This document shows positions 10,690 to 25,471 of a stretch of DNA of 64,000 nucleotides, piece after piece; position 1 is the stretch's first letter, and every line of letters starts with the position of its first letter. The position numbers and the translations under genes were made by a program. This DNA is from Brachypodium distachyon. Taxonomy: Eukaryota; Streptophyta; Magnoliopsida; Poales; Poaceae. The notes under the pieces were generated by a model. That model saw only the letters and a list, made by a program, of their open reading frames with translations. It searched no databases and was not told where the DNA came from. The stretch spans positions 28,223,584 through 28,287,583 of the forward strand of contig NC_016134.3 of assembly GCF_000005505.3 (NCBI RefSeq). The letters are read 5' to 3'.

Positions 10690-11570
10690 TTGAATTCCGA
10701 TAACATCTATGAGTGAATTTATATATAAACGTCGCAGCTTGGTCCTCTCATTTTGCTGTAAACAGACAAAGTATATTCATATCAAACTAATGAATTGAAT
10801 TAAAGTATTTATACGTAATCAATACAAGATACATAACGTTTGAGCACGCAAAATCATTTTATTACCTACATTTATAATTGCATAGATCACACTTATGTGT
10901 TACAGAGCAGAAATTGCATATCTATTTCAGAGCAAAAATTGCAGAAACTGAAAAGAGTATTTAGTCTACCAACTTGCTATGTTATGCTCCATGAAAATGC
11001 TGCAGCACTAAAACATAAAGCCTGGCCGTTCCAAGATTAGAGCTGGTCGCGTGTCACTAGTCGAGTGGCGAAATCAATTTGGTGCCACAAACAGACTCTT
11101 CAAAAGATTATACTATAACCCCTTCCGCTGAATAGATTCCACACCTGAAGTAGTTAAAAGAGAGATTATTCACATTAACTTCTACAAGTCATTAATAATT
11201 GAAAAGAGAGGTGCAACAGATAAACCAAGAGCATTCATTCCTCTTCACTATAAGAGAGAAACATATTAGGCAGGAATCAAAGTACCAAAGTGGTTTGCAT
11301 TTTGCAGCATATAAAGCCCGATTTATGCATACAATGTAGTTTTTGTTTTTTCAGGAGGACCTCTCAATCCTTACTGTCAGCAGTAGACCACAAACAACCC
11401 AGACTGACTAACATTCTACTCTGAATACTAGCCTTTCTGGACTTGAAGCAGCATCAAAATAATTCACTGTGCTACACTGCCTCAAACATCACCCAACCAA
11501 TGCTTATATGCCCAGCATCTGAAAGGAACGAAAAAACTAAAACTGAACCCAGCAACGTACACAGCTGGTC
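10690..11570. other. AT-rich stretch without a recognised gene
   Basis: Sequence between the possible exon at 10.4-10.7 kb and the GC-rich block at 11.6 kb. It may be intron or promoter of the membrane-protein gene. Nothing else was recognised. Confidence 0.4.
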
Positions 11571-11689
11571 TTAACTAGGTCTGGGAATGGTGCATGCAGG
11601 TCGAAACCGCACCGATGCCATGCATATCCTCATCACGATCACAGCAAATTAGCAGACAGAGGCAGGCGCAATGGCAGGCTGGCGCTTTG

Positions 11690-12200
11690 TGGCTACGGCA
11701 TTTTGTCAAACACCTGGTGGTCGTGAAAACAACTGTACGTGGCGGCAGCTGGATGAACTGAACGCCGCGGTGGATGGACGGTGGAGATCGACGGCGAGGC
11801 CAGAAGCGATGCCGCGAGCGAGCTCGGCCGCGAAGCACCGGCGCGGCTAGACGCGTCGCCGGCCGTGGGCCGCCGGGGACGCCACGGGATGACGCGCCGG
11901 CGCCAAGGCCGGACGAGCACGCGGTCGAACACTAGACGAGCAACTAAGCGTCATTGCTGGCGCGAGCGGCGACGGCGCGGTCCTCCCGTACATTGTCTCC
12001 GACGACCGCCAGACCATGAATTGAACTCAGCTTTAGGGATTTTAGGGATTTGCGTACCTGCTAGCTGCGGCTCCGTGGACGACGGAGCGCCGGTGTGGCG
12101 TCGTGCGGCGCTGCGTTGGCCTTCTGCCTGTGGATCGTCTTCAATCTCCCCGTGTGTCAGATCCCCGGAACTGCAGGGTTTTGAGATCATCGGTTCAGGC
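11690..12200 (-). other. GC-rich block, possible 5' end of the minus-strand gene
   Basis: Base composition rises sharply here, as in grass first exons. On the minus strand an ATG at about 12190 opens a short acidic frame ending at GCTAGCAG followed by GTACGC, a good donor near 12055. This could be the 5' exon or leader of the membrane-protein gene. Plus-strand frames through it are Arg-rich and look like shadows. Confidence 0.25.
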
Positions 12201-12299
12201 CTTCAGGGAGGAATACCAAAGCGGAACGAAAAGCATATGGGCCCTGGGCTGCTGCCCAGTTTGAGCCTTTCTTCAACGGGGCTGTAGGGGTTGTAGCCC

Positions 12300-15200
12300 A
12301 CCAAAATTTCCTCAAAAAAAAAACAAGCACCAAAATCCTCTCAAAACAAAAAGCACCAAATAATAATAATAATTCTTTTCTGCAGTTTGCATATTTTTAT
12401 GGTGTATGGCCATATAGCATGTGAGTTTCTAGCGTTGGAGCCGAAAGCAATTAGGGATTAAATGGACGGCGTTTCGAAGAATTAAGCTGTGCTGTGTGAT
12501 AAATGATAAATATTCTACCTCCTACAAGGAACATATTTCCATTTTCTGTTATTAACTTCGTGCTATCTGTACCTGAAACAACGGACTCCAAAACCGCTTT
12601 GAGAAAACCACTGGTAACTTCCTGCTGCCGATTACTGGTTAGCCCAAATTTGCAGAGCATGACAGGATGAACTGATCAATGTGTTGTTTAATCAGTGGAA
12701 TTCTCTGCATGTAGGTGATCACTGATCATAGTCTGACGGGTAAACAAGGTTAAATTAATTACCCGGGGCAGTTGGTGACTTGGTACATGCATGCAGCCTG
12801 AATAATCTACTGCTTCCTTAGATATGGTCATTCAGATTTGACGGAGAGGTTCAGTTCATCGTGCCAAGTCTCAGGATTTTTTTAGCCATCCTTCTAGATC
12901 ATCACGAGCTAAATTAAGGACGAAGCTGCTGTTTTCTACCACATGTCATCCCATAAATCCTTCAGAAACAATGCATAGTTCAGCAGCCGATCTATGACTT
13001 GGTGCAAGGTTCTCGATTAGAAAAATAACACACTTAATTTTGTCTGCTCAATCGATGACTTGGCGCATGCTAGGTATGCCCTTTTGACTATCTCCACATG
13101 ATGTCAATCAATCTGGACCTACAATTAGTTCTTTTTGTTTGTTAATTAACCTGTAGTTAATTATGTTTGTTCCTTCTTGTCAACGCAGCATCCTCAGATA
13201 TATAATATACAGCAGAGATCAGCAACACCTGTCAGCTCAAGCATAAGAACCAATGGAATGAAATCATATGTTTAATTTATTTTCAATTCTGTGATGGATC
13301 CAGCGAAAGAGGCAAGGTTGAATAATTCCTTATGTTTAAAACTGTTCTTATCTTCTGAAACTCAAGTTTTATTATGCAGCATGGAGCATGCGACTTCTTC
13401 TTTAATTTCGACCTGCTGGTCGTTTTCAGTCTACTGGTTGTTCTAATCGGCAAGTCCAAATGGAAGTTCGGTTCATGTTTGGATGCTTCTTTCAGAAGAT
13501 GTATAAATTATATATATTTAGGAACATGTCAAAGAGTCAGAGCATATATGCATGCATTGAGTCTCTGTATTTGGTGTAAGCTCTAATCTGTCTACATGAT
13601 CATTAATTTCTTATATATCAAAAAGAGGAAAGAAGTGGAAAATTTCAATCTTCAATTATGGAATAATATCTTTGATTTGCAATGACTAGACTATGGTGTT
13701 CAGGGTTTTCCTGGTTCAGGTCTGAACCTCTGAAGATCCATTATGGTTAGGAAGAAACCAAATTGAGCAGCTTTCTGAAATATTCAACACTCCAGCCCTC
13801 AAACTACTAACACATCCTTTTCTTTTCAAAGGTCAAGTCTTCAAAAACTGAACTAAAAAGGGGGGAAATCGAACCAGAAGAAGGAAATACTTATATATGA
13901 ACAGCAGCTGATGGGATACCTCAGAGCTGAGCCAATACTACTTATATATGAACAGTAGTTGATGACATATTACTACATTTGTCATTTGCCAGGATCTTTG
14001 GAGCCATCAACCAGCGGTTGCAATGGCTACCTCAGAGCTGGGACTTCCTGCAGTCTCAACAGAACCAACTTTAATTTGCCTGAATAATCTACCCATGAAC
14101 CAACTTTCAGAACTCAGACGTGCCACATGATCACAATATTTACTTGACAAATACATAAAATTAATCCATACAGTCATGGTCGAGCATTTGGCCTACTACT
14201 AATTAATCGCCTCGAGGAATGAAACCAATCAGTCTAACTAAACTACCTGGTCCCAGGATCATAAACTCATAAACTTAATCCGGAGATCGAGTTAATTGAT
14301 TGATTAATCAGCTGCATCGAGGATCATCAGCTACGCAACTTGCAGGCCTTGATCCGTCCACATGCGCCATAAGATATCTTTGTCGACGAGTTACCGAGTG
14401 GCTAGAAAGGCACAACAGCAACTGGGAAACATGTTATGGGGTTCTGCAGCTAATTTAGCTGAGGTTGGTTGACAAGCAAGGCATAGCATGTACACGCTTG
14501 CCTTCATCTCAAGTTAATCAGTAACTTCCAGCAATCAATGGCGCCGACCACTTGGTAATTAATCAACCTAGTTTGCCCTAGTGAAAACAAGATGTTCGAA
14601 TTGTCTAACGTTAAGATTACTAGAATATATATTGGTGCTTGATTCTATGAGTGAGTATTTACAAAATTATTTTGCGGTTCACCAAAAATGACTTTTTCAA
14701 AATGCCTTCACTCAAATTATGAAAGATTTGATTGCCAATATCATTTATATCATTTTGAATTGGGAACTTCATATGTCCTGAAAAGTATTTTTCGAATATT
14801 ACAATAAAATTGGTATTATAAACATCTTGCAATAAAAACTAGAAGTCATAGTTACATCTTGAAGAATGTGTCAACATCCAAAATGTCATTTTCTGTGACG
14901 AGGAGCAGAGAGTGCTTATTTTTACATGATGAAACCCCAGCTCAAGAATTCAAAATTTATCCTCAGTTTGAGAAAGTTCAAGAAATTGAGCATATCTATT
15001 TCGGTTGGCAGACAAAATATATCATCTTACAACCTAGATAAAAGTCACATCAGTTATCTATTTCTACAATCATAAAGTTTTATTGCCTTTTTTTCCGCAT
15101 AATTAAGATAGTGCAGCCATCTGGCCACCGTAACAAAGTCATAGCCAAAAACAGAGGATATGAATAACAATAAAGGGTAAGAAAAAGGTCGGAAACACAT

Positions 15201-17440
15201 CAAGGGCTTAAACCACACATAACGTAGTGTGAAAACCGCCATCTATGCTCGACGAAGAGCTCTTCGGCTACCACCTTCAAAGAATGGCACGCAAGAAAAA
15301 ATGCTCTCTTGTCCTGTCCAAAAACTATAATCTGGATTAGGATCATAGCCAGTGTGTACACGAAAAGATGCCAGTTACAAAGAATTGGAGTTTATTTATC
15401 TTGTCGAAAATCATACCATTTTGACTTAGCCAAATTAATAGACAAACACACAGAGCAGCCATGGCAACAAAATAGTTAAACGAAGCCTCTGTCGCCGGTC
15501 TAGCCAATTACCGATCATATTGATCGATGGTACTAACTAATTAATGGTCCTCAAACAACTTGATTAATGACTGATAATGCATGTTTACGTTTGCTAAACC
15601 ATTTCTTTATCAGTTAATTACCCTCCCTGCTCACTAACCAGTGACGTTTCAAAATCACAAAGTCAAATGTGAAGCCTTGGAAGAGCCAAATGGAGAATGC
15701 CAAGAGAGATCAGGAGCTCATGAGTGGGGCCCCAGGCATGCGTACGTGCTCCCCTGTAAGCGAGTAGCCAGCTACGTGGTTGGGCCAGCAGCCAACAAAC
15801 AAGAAAACAAGAGTAAATAATCTCAATTAATCAAAGTCAGCGCAATGTGATCTTAAGATGCTCCATAATTCTATTGACGCATGCTACTACTGCTAAGCAC
15901 TGCCACCAAAATCCCGGACAGAAACCTTGCGTTGCCAGGGTTGCTTTGATTTGACTCTCGACTGTTTGGAATGGGTAAATAGGGCCCAAGTTTAATAAGA
16001 GAAAGTTCCCCGTGCTTCCCGCGATTGCGGCGGAGCTCATTCTCTTCTGGACATGATGCAAATGATCATGACAATTTTTGGAAAAAAAATATTTGCAGGA
16101 TAGCTTCTATAATCTCTATGGCAAACAACCAATCCACTTTTACACAAAAGAAGTGGACGGCAATAGAAATTTACACATAAGCCCCATGAGTAAAGATAAG
16201 AGGGGTTAGTTTTACTAGGAGTAGGACGTTTAATTATCATTTCCCCTCTACATTATTGTCCAAATCCAAATCTGAATTTCAAGACAATTTACGTTTTGTA
16301 ATTTTCCATGACACCATTTGCTCCGTAATGACTCTTGCAGCAGAGAGATGGCTCAGAGATACACCTCGCCGGCCATCCAAAGGGTAAATATGTTGGCAAG
16401 CATTGGTCACCAGAAAAAGAAACGCTAGGCTAAATGCTCTGTTCCAAGATACTCGGCTAGGATCAAGGGATTCCTTTCCTTGTATTACTCCCATGTCGTC
16501 TATCAAACCGTGCCAATTCCTCAGCAATTCTGTTTCTGCCAAATGGATATGGAATTAACATATAAATGAATACACAACACAAAAATGTACCATGCTAATT
16601 AACTGAGACAAGTCAACTAGTTGAAGTCGGCAACGTGCTCAAGCATGCACCATGATTGATCACTCATACGCTAATATGGCATATATAAATGAACAAATAT
16701 GTAAGCTGCAGACTTCCTGAGTTGTTGACAGATATTAATCTAATATTTCTGTAGATGTCGCCTTCCTGTGTATTAGACAGAAGCGCCACCTTGTTTGTTA
16801 ATTGTACTTTGGCGAGGGGTACATTGCCGAAAAGAGAAATGCTCATGTAGTTGCCGTGTTGGCATGTTTGATTTCTTCTCATCTTTTGAAAGGTATGATT
16901 CTTCTTCTTCTACAGAACTGCATGTTTCTGTCTTCGACTCAAATCAGTTTTAACACCATCCATTTTTTTTTCAAAAAGAAGAAAAACCTCCCGGCCTCAA
17001 TCGATGCACATAGCCTAAATATTATTGAAGTCTCATACATCATGCAAGGTAAACATCATGCATCACCTGTGCAATGCTACGGAACACCTTACATTCGATT
17101 TTTGTTACCACTATTTATTCTGCTTTAATAGTCTGGTTGATGGGAAATTAGGGATCGGAGAATGGAGGCGGCAGCTACCGGTTGATTGGGGGAAAGGCTG
17201 CAAAAGGAAGAAGATATCAGAGGATATGGAGTGATACAACAAAGTGAGGTCATTGTGATTTGGACAGGCCAATTTGTTAGTTGCCAGTGCTCAGGGAGAA
17301 AATGCATGGGAACTGAATTGACGACCACCAAGTGGAAACTTTATAAGTAGGAAAGAAATAAAAATACAACTTATTTTTTCAATACAGAAATACAACTTCT
17401 TATGAGAACTCTAAGCTATAGGATTTCAATTCTATGTGCC
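12300..17440. other. Long gene-free stretch
   Basis: About 5 kb of AT-rich sequence with stop codons in all frames. I see a short TAA microsatellite at 12360-12372 and a small direct repeat (CTTATATATGAACAG, near 13890 and 13941). No transposon ends, tRNA or coding frame was recognised. Confidence 0.5.
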
Positions 17441-17449
17441 CAACATCTA

Positions 17450-17810
17450 AGGCTATGATCAGTAGCTGGTCTCAGAGGATGATTAGCCACGCTAAGACCG
17501 AGACACGGCCCGGATTTCTACGGGAGGCAGCAGTGGAGAATTTTTGGCAATGGGTGAAAGCCTCACGAAGCAATGCCGCGTGGAGGTGGAAGACCTACGG
17601 GTCGCCAAGTTCTTTTCTCGGAGAAGAAACAATGACGATATCTGAGGAATAAACATCGGCTAACTCCGTGCCAGCATCCGGAATGTGGGCGTAAAGAGTC
17701 TGTAAGTGGTTTTTCCAGTCCGATGTCAAATCCTAGGGCTCAACCTTGGACAGCGGTGGAAACTACAAAGCTAGAGTACCGCAGGGGCAGAGAGAATTTC
17801 CGTTGGAGCG
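17450..17810 (+). pseudogene. rrn16: Nuclear fragment of plastid 16S rRNA gene (NUPT)
   Basis: The segment follows plastid 16S rRNA from the GATCAGTAGCTGGTCT region through GAGACACGGCCC, CTACGGGAGGCAGCAGTGG, GCAATGCCGCGTGGAGGTGG, TTCTTTTCTCGGAGAAGAAA, the CATCGGCTAACTC block and GGCTCAACC to GAGAATTTCCG. It has scattered substitutions and a deletion of about 30 bases right after GCCAGCA, which removes the 530 loop (GCCGCGGTAA). The fragment is about a quarter of the gene and cannot be functional. The match is to the plastid and not the mitochondrial version, judged by the TCTTTTCTCGGAGAAGAAAC block. Confidence 0.92.
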
Positions 17811-17819
17811 CCAAAAGCT

Positions 17820-20410
17820 CATCTAAAAACCACAATCGACAAATATGTTGCATGAATGCAAGCATGCTATTTTTTCTGATTAATGCACATGGCTAAGTAA
17901 AAGTTAAAATAAACTCCTTACGAAAGAAAAACTGCCCATCAGGCCGGCAACTGTAGCTAGTGTACATGACTGAGCCAACAATTAACGCATCGCATGTGTC
18001 AATGTGTCAGCTTGGGCTACGACGCTGATCTGCCATGATAATGGGAAATAACTAAAGTTTGCGTAAAAACACAAATAAGAAGAGAAGAGGCGATCGATGG
18101 ATGGATGCGTGCAACTGCCAAAAGACATTAATCCCCAACGGCAACAAGCGAGTGAAAGGATGGAGCTAGTAATATTTTCAAGGTACGCGTAAGCTAGGGT
18201 CAACTCCTTCACAGCTTCACTCAAGCTAGGGGCGGTAGAGAAGATAAGGGGACACCGGCTTACACGTCTAAGCTAGCTTAATTAGCAGCTGCCGTCACAT
18301 GCATGGTCGACACTTCTAAACTTGATCTCTTCCTACGTGCCAAGTGGAGTAGTGTCTAGTAGCTAGTATTTCCCAAGGGAGAGCTAGCTAGCTCCGGTAG
18401 TACATCCTTATGCTTTGCATGCAACTATGCAAGTACGACAAGGGCATTTTTTACCCACATAAATTTCAAAGGAATCCGTTAAGATTTTTTCCAATGAAGA
18501 TTGTTTGAATTGTAAGCAAACAATTACAAATAGTAGAACTTTAGCATCATTTTACATTTATATGTTAGATTTTTCAAGTAGGCTGAATGTTAAACTTGAT
18601 AGCTAATTGTGTAGCTACGGTTTCGTTACCAAATTAGTCTTTCTCATGGCCGCACTATTCGCCAATTTACACATTGCCCAATTGAATTCGTTATATTCAT
18701 CCAATGCCCATTTTGACTACCCCTATTTTTCGGACCTCAAGATTCCGGATTCTTGTCCGAATCTGCTTTCCAAGACCAGATAAATAATACGGGTCAAGAT
18801 CTCAGGGGCTGGCCCAGGATTTTAACACCGGGTATTCAAAATTGTTCAAAATTATTTCGAAATTTCATTGGTCAAATTAATTGGTGAAAAATTAATTTGC
18901 GTCTCTAATCGAGTGATCCGTGAGGTGCTATCCTCTTGTGTGTAGTGTAGTGTAGTGCGTGTAGCTGTTCTATGACGGAAGTGGCGAAGCGCGGAGCATC
19001 ACCCTGCCTAGCCGGCCAACACCCAAAAGCGGAGACGCCGAGGAGGAGGCATAGGAGAAGTTGCTAGGATTTAAAAAGAGGCGAGGAGGCACGAGATAGT
19101 TCGATTTTCAACTATATAAAATCCTACTTAGACCATTGGGCCAATTCGAGGGAAGGATGAGATAGATGGCCAGTGCATTTTAGGGCTCAATGCTTCAATA
19201 CTTTGAGTTTTAGCCCAAAATTCTTTCTAGATGCATACATATATAGAGTACATAATACATATATTCTTTTTTTTGCAAAAATTCAGCTAGGCCTGCCCAT
19301 GGTCAAGGATAGGATAGGGTCATTCCCGATTTTTTTGGGGAGTGCTTATTTCTCGGTCAAGTTAGAAATAGTTATTTCTCGGTCGACGATCATAGTCATC
19401 CAATTAAGATTTTCTCATCATTTTATACTTATATGAATCTTGTACGAATCTCAGTGATTGGATCAGGTGTTTTGTTTGCGTCGACTTAGAAATAGTTACT
19501 TTTCAGTCGCCTTAGAAATAGCAAAGCCGATTTTTTTTCTCACCATAGCTCCCAAACAAACCCAATCTGGAAAGTTTTTTATTTCATGAATACAGTACAA
19601 AAATTTGGTGGGAATTTCCTGGGCTCCCACACAAAATCTCTCCCGAACACATACCTTTATCCTCATTCTGTTTCTTTTACTTATACATGCAGTCTTTTAA
19701 GACAAAATAAAGTAGTGGACAGATTCTTTTTTCCTATCTTTATGCAATAGCTGCAGTACTTATTCAGTATTCCTCCAATATCTACTCAATTCCACCTCTC
19801 CTAACCCAATAACTATACTATGGTAGCGTTAAAATTATTCATCTAGGAAAAGTAAGAGCAAAATGGTTTAGTAGGCTTTAGAAATCTAAATATACAAATA
19901 TTTTGAGAAACATTGCAAAGGACTGTATAAAAACAAAAATAGAGACTGTAATCTCTTTTCTTTTTTTTGCGGAAAAGAATGTAATTTCTTATCATACAAG
20001 ACCGCTTATACAAGACCTACATTTAGCAGTTGAGAAAGACAAAGAAATGAACTTACAAAACTAATCAAAATCGGTTACCACGAGCTAACCGTCTACACTG
20101 CACGCTCTATAATTGATCTCATCTGATCTATGTGTACCCCCTGCATTGACCTTGCAAACACATTTATTTAATCCCAATTAAGAACCAGCACCTCAGCATC
20201 GAGCACACACATATAAAAAATACAAAACAATTGCATCGCAATTCGCAAGAACCGAGGTAAACACCGGCCAGAATGATCTCATCGCCTCTGCCTAGCTTGC
20301 AAACCAATTCAAACCCCCCCTTAATTGGGGCCATAGCTAGCTTTCCCACAGCGAAGGGGAATATAATATTTTGTGTGATGAATAAACAAACATTTGACAC
20401 CTAACATGCT
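17820..20410. other. Gene-free stretch before the ACC oxidase gene
   Basis: No coding frame was recognised. There is a GTGTA-type short repeat at 18943-18958, and the words CTCGGTC or TCAGTC plus TTAGAAATAG recur at about 19350-19520. The last few hundred bases presumably hold the ACC oxidase promoter. Confidence 0.5.
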
Positions 20411-20415
20411 GCGGT

Positions 20416-20422
20416 TATAAAA
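20416..20422 (+). promoter_or_regulatory. TATA box of the ACC oxidase gene
   Basis: TATAAAA lies 119 bp before the ATG. It is followed by a leader containing a CTT microsatellite at about 20463-20480. Confidence 0.75.
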
Positions 20423-20540
20423 GGGGGGGATTGGTCTCCCAGCTTCCACACACCATCTCTGCTTCTTCTTCTTCTTCTTCCACCTTCCAAGTTCTAGCAA
20501 TTGTTGGTAGCTTGCTAATCCGGAACACTCACTCGGAACA

Positions 20541-22059
<1,519 letters not shown>

Positions 22060-23265
22060 AGACTGAACTGATCAACCTGAGCCCAGCAGACAGCAGCAGA
22101 CAACATGTCTATGCACCTGCAGAGCTTCAGATTCAGCTTCAGCTTCTTCTTGCCCTGTTAAGTTACTTAATTAAGTGTACAATTAATTACATACGGGTTT
22201 TTGTGATATAACTAAATAGGTTTGTTAAGTACAGATGTGTGTTAGTGCCATTCGGCAGTCTACTCTCTCGGAAGCCATATAAACATATATAATATATATG
22301 GTGGCATGAGAGACTGTCAGAATGTGCTGTGGTCAACAGATGCCATAGAGTGATTTGTAGCTTGGAGTGGCATCTAGTACCTCTATGGGTTCATCTTTCT
22401 TTCCTTTTTTTTTTCTTTTTAATGTTTGGGTTTTAATGTGGTTTGTAAATGTACATTAGTGGGAGATGTGAGGAGATCCTGTGAATGAAAATGTATTGGT
22501 GGGGTATAATACAGTATCAAGTTTCAGTTCACATATATTGCCTGACGCAGAGTACACATTTTTCATGAGCTTCTGTGTATTATGATCCAACCATAACATT
22601 CATTTTGAATATACAATCAAGATCAGAGAGAATAAATTGACATTTTGAATTAATTCCTAATCCCCACAAGTCACTGCTTGTTCTAGTGCATGATTAATTC
22701 TGATTTTGCTTAATTTATGGGCAGGTATACTAGTCCACAAAAACTGATACACTAACTAAATATGCACTTCTCCATTCCAAAAGTAGATGAGATTTTTTTT
22801 TGAAACAATAGATGAGATTTTTGTTTTTGCACGGTATCCACTTGGCAAGTTTGACTGTGATTCTGCATCTGTACTTGTTTGTAAGTAAAATAACTAGTTA
22901 AGCAAAAAAAAGTAACTGTAATAAATTATACTTTGAATTATTTTTCACGAAAATATAATGGTGGGTTGTAGTTTCTATATAACAATATCTTCATTTTTAT
23001 TAGCTAATTTGTTAGAGGAAAAAATATTTTTCTTTTTAGAGATCGGTCAGATCTGCTTTGTACTAAAAGATTTGGAACGAAAATAGAGAGAGAGAGAGAG
23101 AGAGAGAGCGGGGATGACATCTAGATACTAATCCGACAACCTTCTTACGTCGACTGGGATTTAAACCTTCTGCTTAAAAAAGTTGCATAAGACATAACCA
23201 CATAGCCACACTCTTTCATTAATTACTGATCAGAGGTTTAAAAAACTCTGACCTCAGGCATTCTA
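22060..23265. other. 3' flank of the ACC oxidase gene
   Basis: This holds the 3' UTR and AT-rich intergenic sequence. An imperfect AT palindrome lies at about 22277-22303 and a GA microsatellite at 23085-23108. Confidence 0.5.
23085..23108. repeat. (AG)12 microsatellite
   Basis: Twelve AG units without interruption. Confidence 0.97.
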
Positions 23266-23269
23266 GTGA

Positions 23270-24192
23270 ATGATGACCCCCTTAGGCCTTGTTTGGCACT
23301 CGATCAGCGCCATCATCTCTACTTGTGTTCCAGGCTCACTCACGCATCCAGAACTGCATCCACAGCAAAAAGCAAGCAAGAATCACACTCTACTATTAAA
23401 AGAATCCCAAAGCTGAGCATATATATGGTCACGACGAACCTGCTATCCATCTACCACATCTCCACAATCTTCTCTTCACCCTGTGTTGGCTGGATCTGCT
23501 TCTTGACATAATCAGCTGCCTATATGATCTTCTTGATGGTGGTGATCCTTCTGAGTGAGTACGCAGCTTCTTGAACTAGTGCCTCTTGGCCCGAGCTGAA
23601 AGCAAGAAAAAACAGTCAAAACACAAAACCAAATTGATTAGTTGTAACTAGTAAGTACTCATGCCTAATGGCTAATGCCAATGTTGGAGCCACGGGCATA
23701 GCTTAGAGTACACAAACGAGCATCATACATACGCAAACCAGGTTTCCCTTATTAACCAACATGTAGCAGACCATGAAAGGATTTAGAAAAGGAACTTCTA
23801 CTCATTTGGTAATTTCGTCGAACACCTTGGCTGCATGGACTAAGGCTAAATGAACCACCATCGGCTGGAAGATAGTGAAAGGTTGGGTGGACCGTGGGCA
23901 TTGCAGCATGGATGTCAATGTAGCCCCTGGTTTTGCAGCACGTACAAGCGCACGACCTTGCAGTCAGAAGACCTCGCGTGATCCCGATCCACCGCGCGCA
24001 GCGGGCAATCATTCAGCTCCACGACGACGAGGAACTTCCGGCCGCGGCACCGGCGGTGAGGAGCTTGGGAGATGAAGGGGAGAGCAGGAGGTAGGCGGTC
24101 GCAGGCCGCCTCGCAGCAGTGGTGGCAAGGGCCAAGGTGAGCTCGCGAGGGCATGTGTCAGCGGCGTTTGGAAGGGGCTACGCTTTGGGGTT
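23270..24192. other. Intergenic before the MULE
   Basis: Moderately GC-rich from 23.9 kb. Short frames on both strands look like shadows. No gene recognised. Confidence 0.45.
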
Positions 24193-24201
24193 GTAAAATG
24201 A

Positions 24202-24400
24202 GAGAAAATTACTAAAACCACCGACCTTTGGTGCACGTGTCTAGGAAAATCAATTTTTTTAAAAAAATTTATAAATTATCACCACTTTCTCCGTTAGTTG
24301 TACTCCCGCGCACTGATTTTGTCTCTGATCGCGTTTTGACACGAAAATTGACAAGAGGGCCCACACATCAGGTCCACATAGGCTCCACGCTGGCCCAGGG
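24202..24400 (+). repeat. Left terminal inverted repeat of the MULE
   Basis: Matches the inverted sequence at 29490-29678. The outer 45 bp and an inner block of about 95 bp are nearly identical, with small length differences in the AT-rich part between them. Confidence 0.88.
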
Positions 24401-24749
24401 CGTCCACCGTGTCCGGACCCGACCGAACCCGACCTAACCCTAGCCCCTTAGCACGACCCGAGCCCGACCTTGCCCTCGGCCTGGAACCCTAGATCTCGTA
24501 CCCGTCCCCGTCTCTCTCTGGTTGGCGACGTCGGAAGCGATGGCGACCTCCAAGGTCGTCGATGATGGCGGCGGCACCGGCGATGAGGGAGGCAACGAGT
24601 TCGCAGCGCTCCTGACCCAGGCAAGCGTGGCGGAGGCAAGTGGCGGAGGTGGGTCTTTGCCGTCAGTTCCGCCATTGCCGGCGGCGTCGAGCAACAGCCC
24701 GCACTAGACCGACTACATCGACTTTACACAGTAAGTTCTTATCTCTTTT

Positions 24750-24848
24750 TCATCTCAATGTGCTCGATTTGGGGGATGGGGTTGCTTCAGTTCTAGGGTT
24801 CATCTCAATGTGCTCGATTTGGGGGGTGGGGTTTCTCGATTCCATCGA
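24750..24848 (+). repeat. 50-bp tandem duplication in intron 1 of the transposase gene
   Basis: CATCTCAATGTGCTCGATTT occurs at 24751 and again at 24801, each followed by a G-rich run and TGGGGTT. Confidence 0.85.
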
Positions 24849-25291
24849 TGTAGGAAGTAATCTTAGTTCTTTTTTTGAGTTTTGTCGATTTTGCATTTCT
24901 GTGTAGGTTGGATGACGAGATATGGCAGGTTAGAATGAAATTTGAGAGCGGGCATACGGTGGAGAGGTACATGGGTAGGTTAGATTTGATTTATCTCAAT
25001 CTTCTTGGTTTGATGGAGAGTGTTGGGTCTGGAAAGGATTATTACATGCATTATGTTAAGGAGGAAGGGGTTGGTTTGAGAGGACCGGCTATGATTGATG
25101 GAAATGACAAGGTCAAGATGATGAAGATTTATCAGTCCTCCAAGCTGCTGAATATTACAGTGATGAAGGGCAGGGGTTATGGTTTATCTCCCGTGAAGAG
25201 AGCTGCTGAATTTTACAGTAATATACCGACGGTGGGCAGAAGGAAGAGGAAGAGGCCAGATGTGATTACAATTGAGGATGAAGAAGTAGCA

Positions 25292-25471
25292 GAAGCTGAG
25301 CAGCACATTCAAACTCAATCTAGTGTAAACATGATGGCTGAAGCTCAAGTTGGAGGTGCAGTTGATAAGGGAAAAGCACCAGAAGCTAAGCAGCACATTC
25401 AGACTCAAGCTAGTGTAAACATGATGGGTGAAGCTCAAGTTGGAGGTGCAATTGATAAGGGAAAAGCACAG
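25292..25471 (+). repeat. 90-bp tandem duplication in the transposase exon 2
   Basis: Two units of 90 bp (25292-25381 and 25382-25471) encode EA-x-QHIQTQ followed by SVNMM and AEAQVGGA-type residues. They differ at a handful of bases. The repeat adds 30 residues in frame to the acidic linker. Confidence 0.93.

Noticed and set aside
11781..12287. 168-codon plus-strand frame in the GC-rich block
   Set aside because: Arg-rich composition, no recognisable domain and no splice logic. More likely a shadow of a 5' exon or leader on the minus strand.
17450..17810. A functional rRNA gene
   Set aside because: Only about a quarter of 16S rRNA is present, the 530 loop is deleted and substitutions are frequent. 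It is a nuclear plastid relic.
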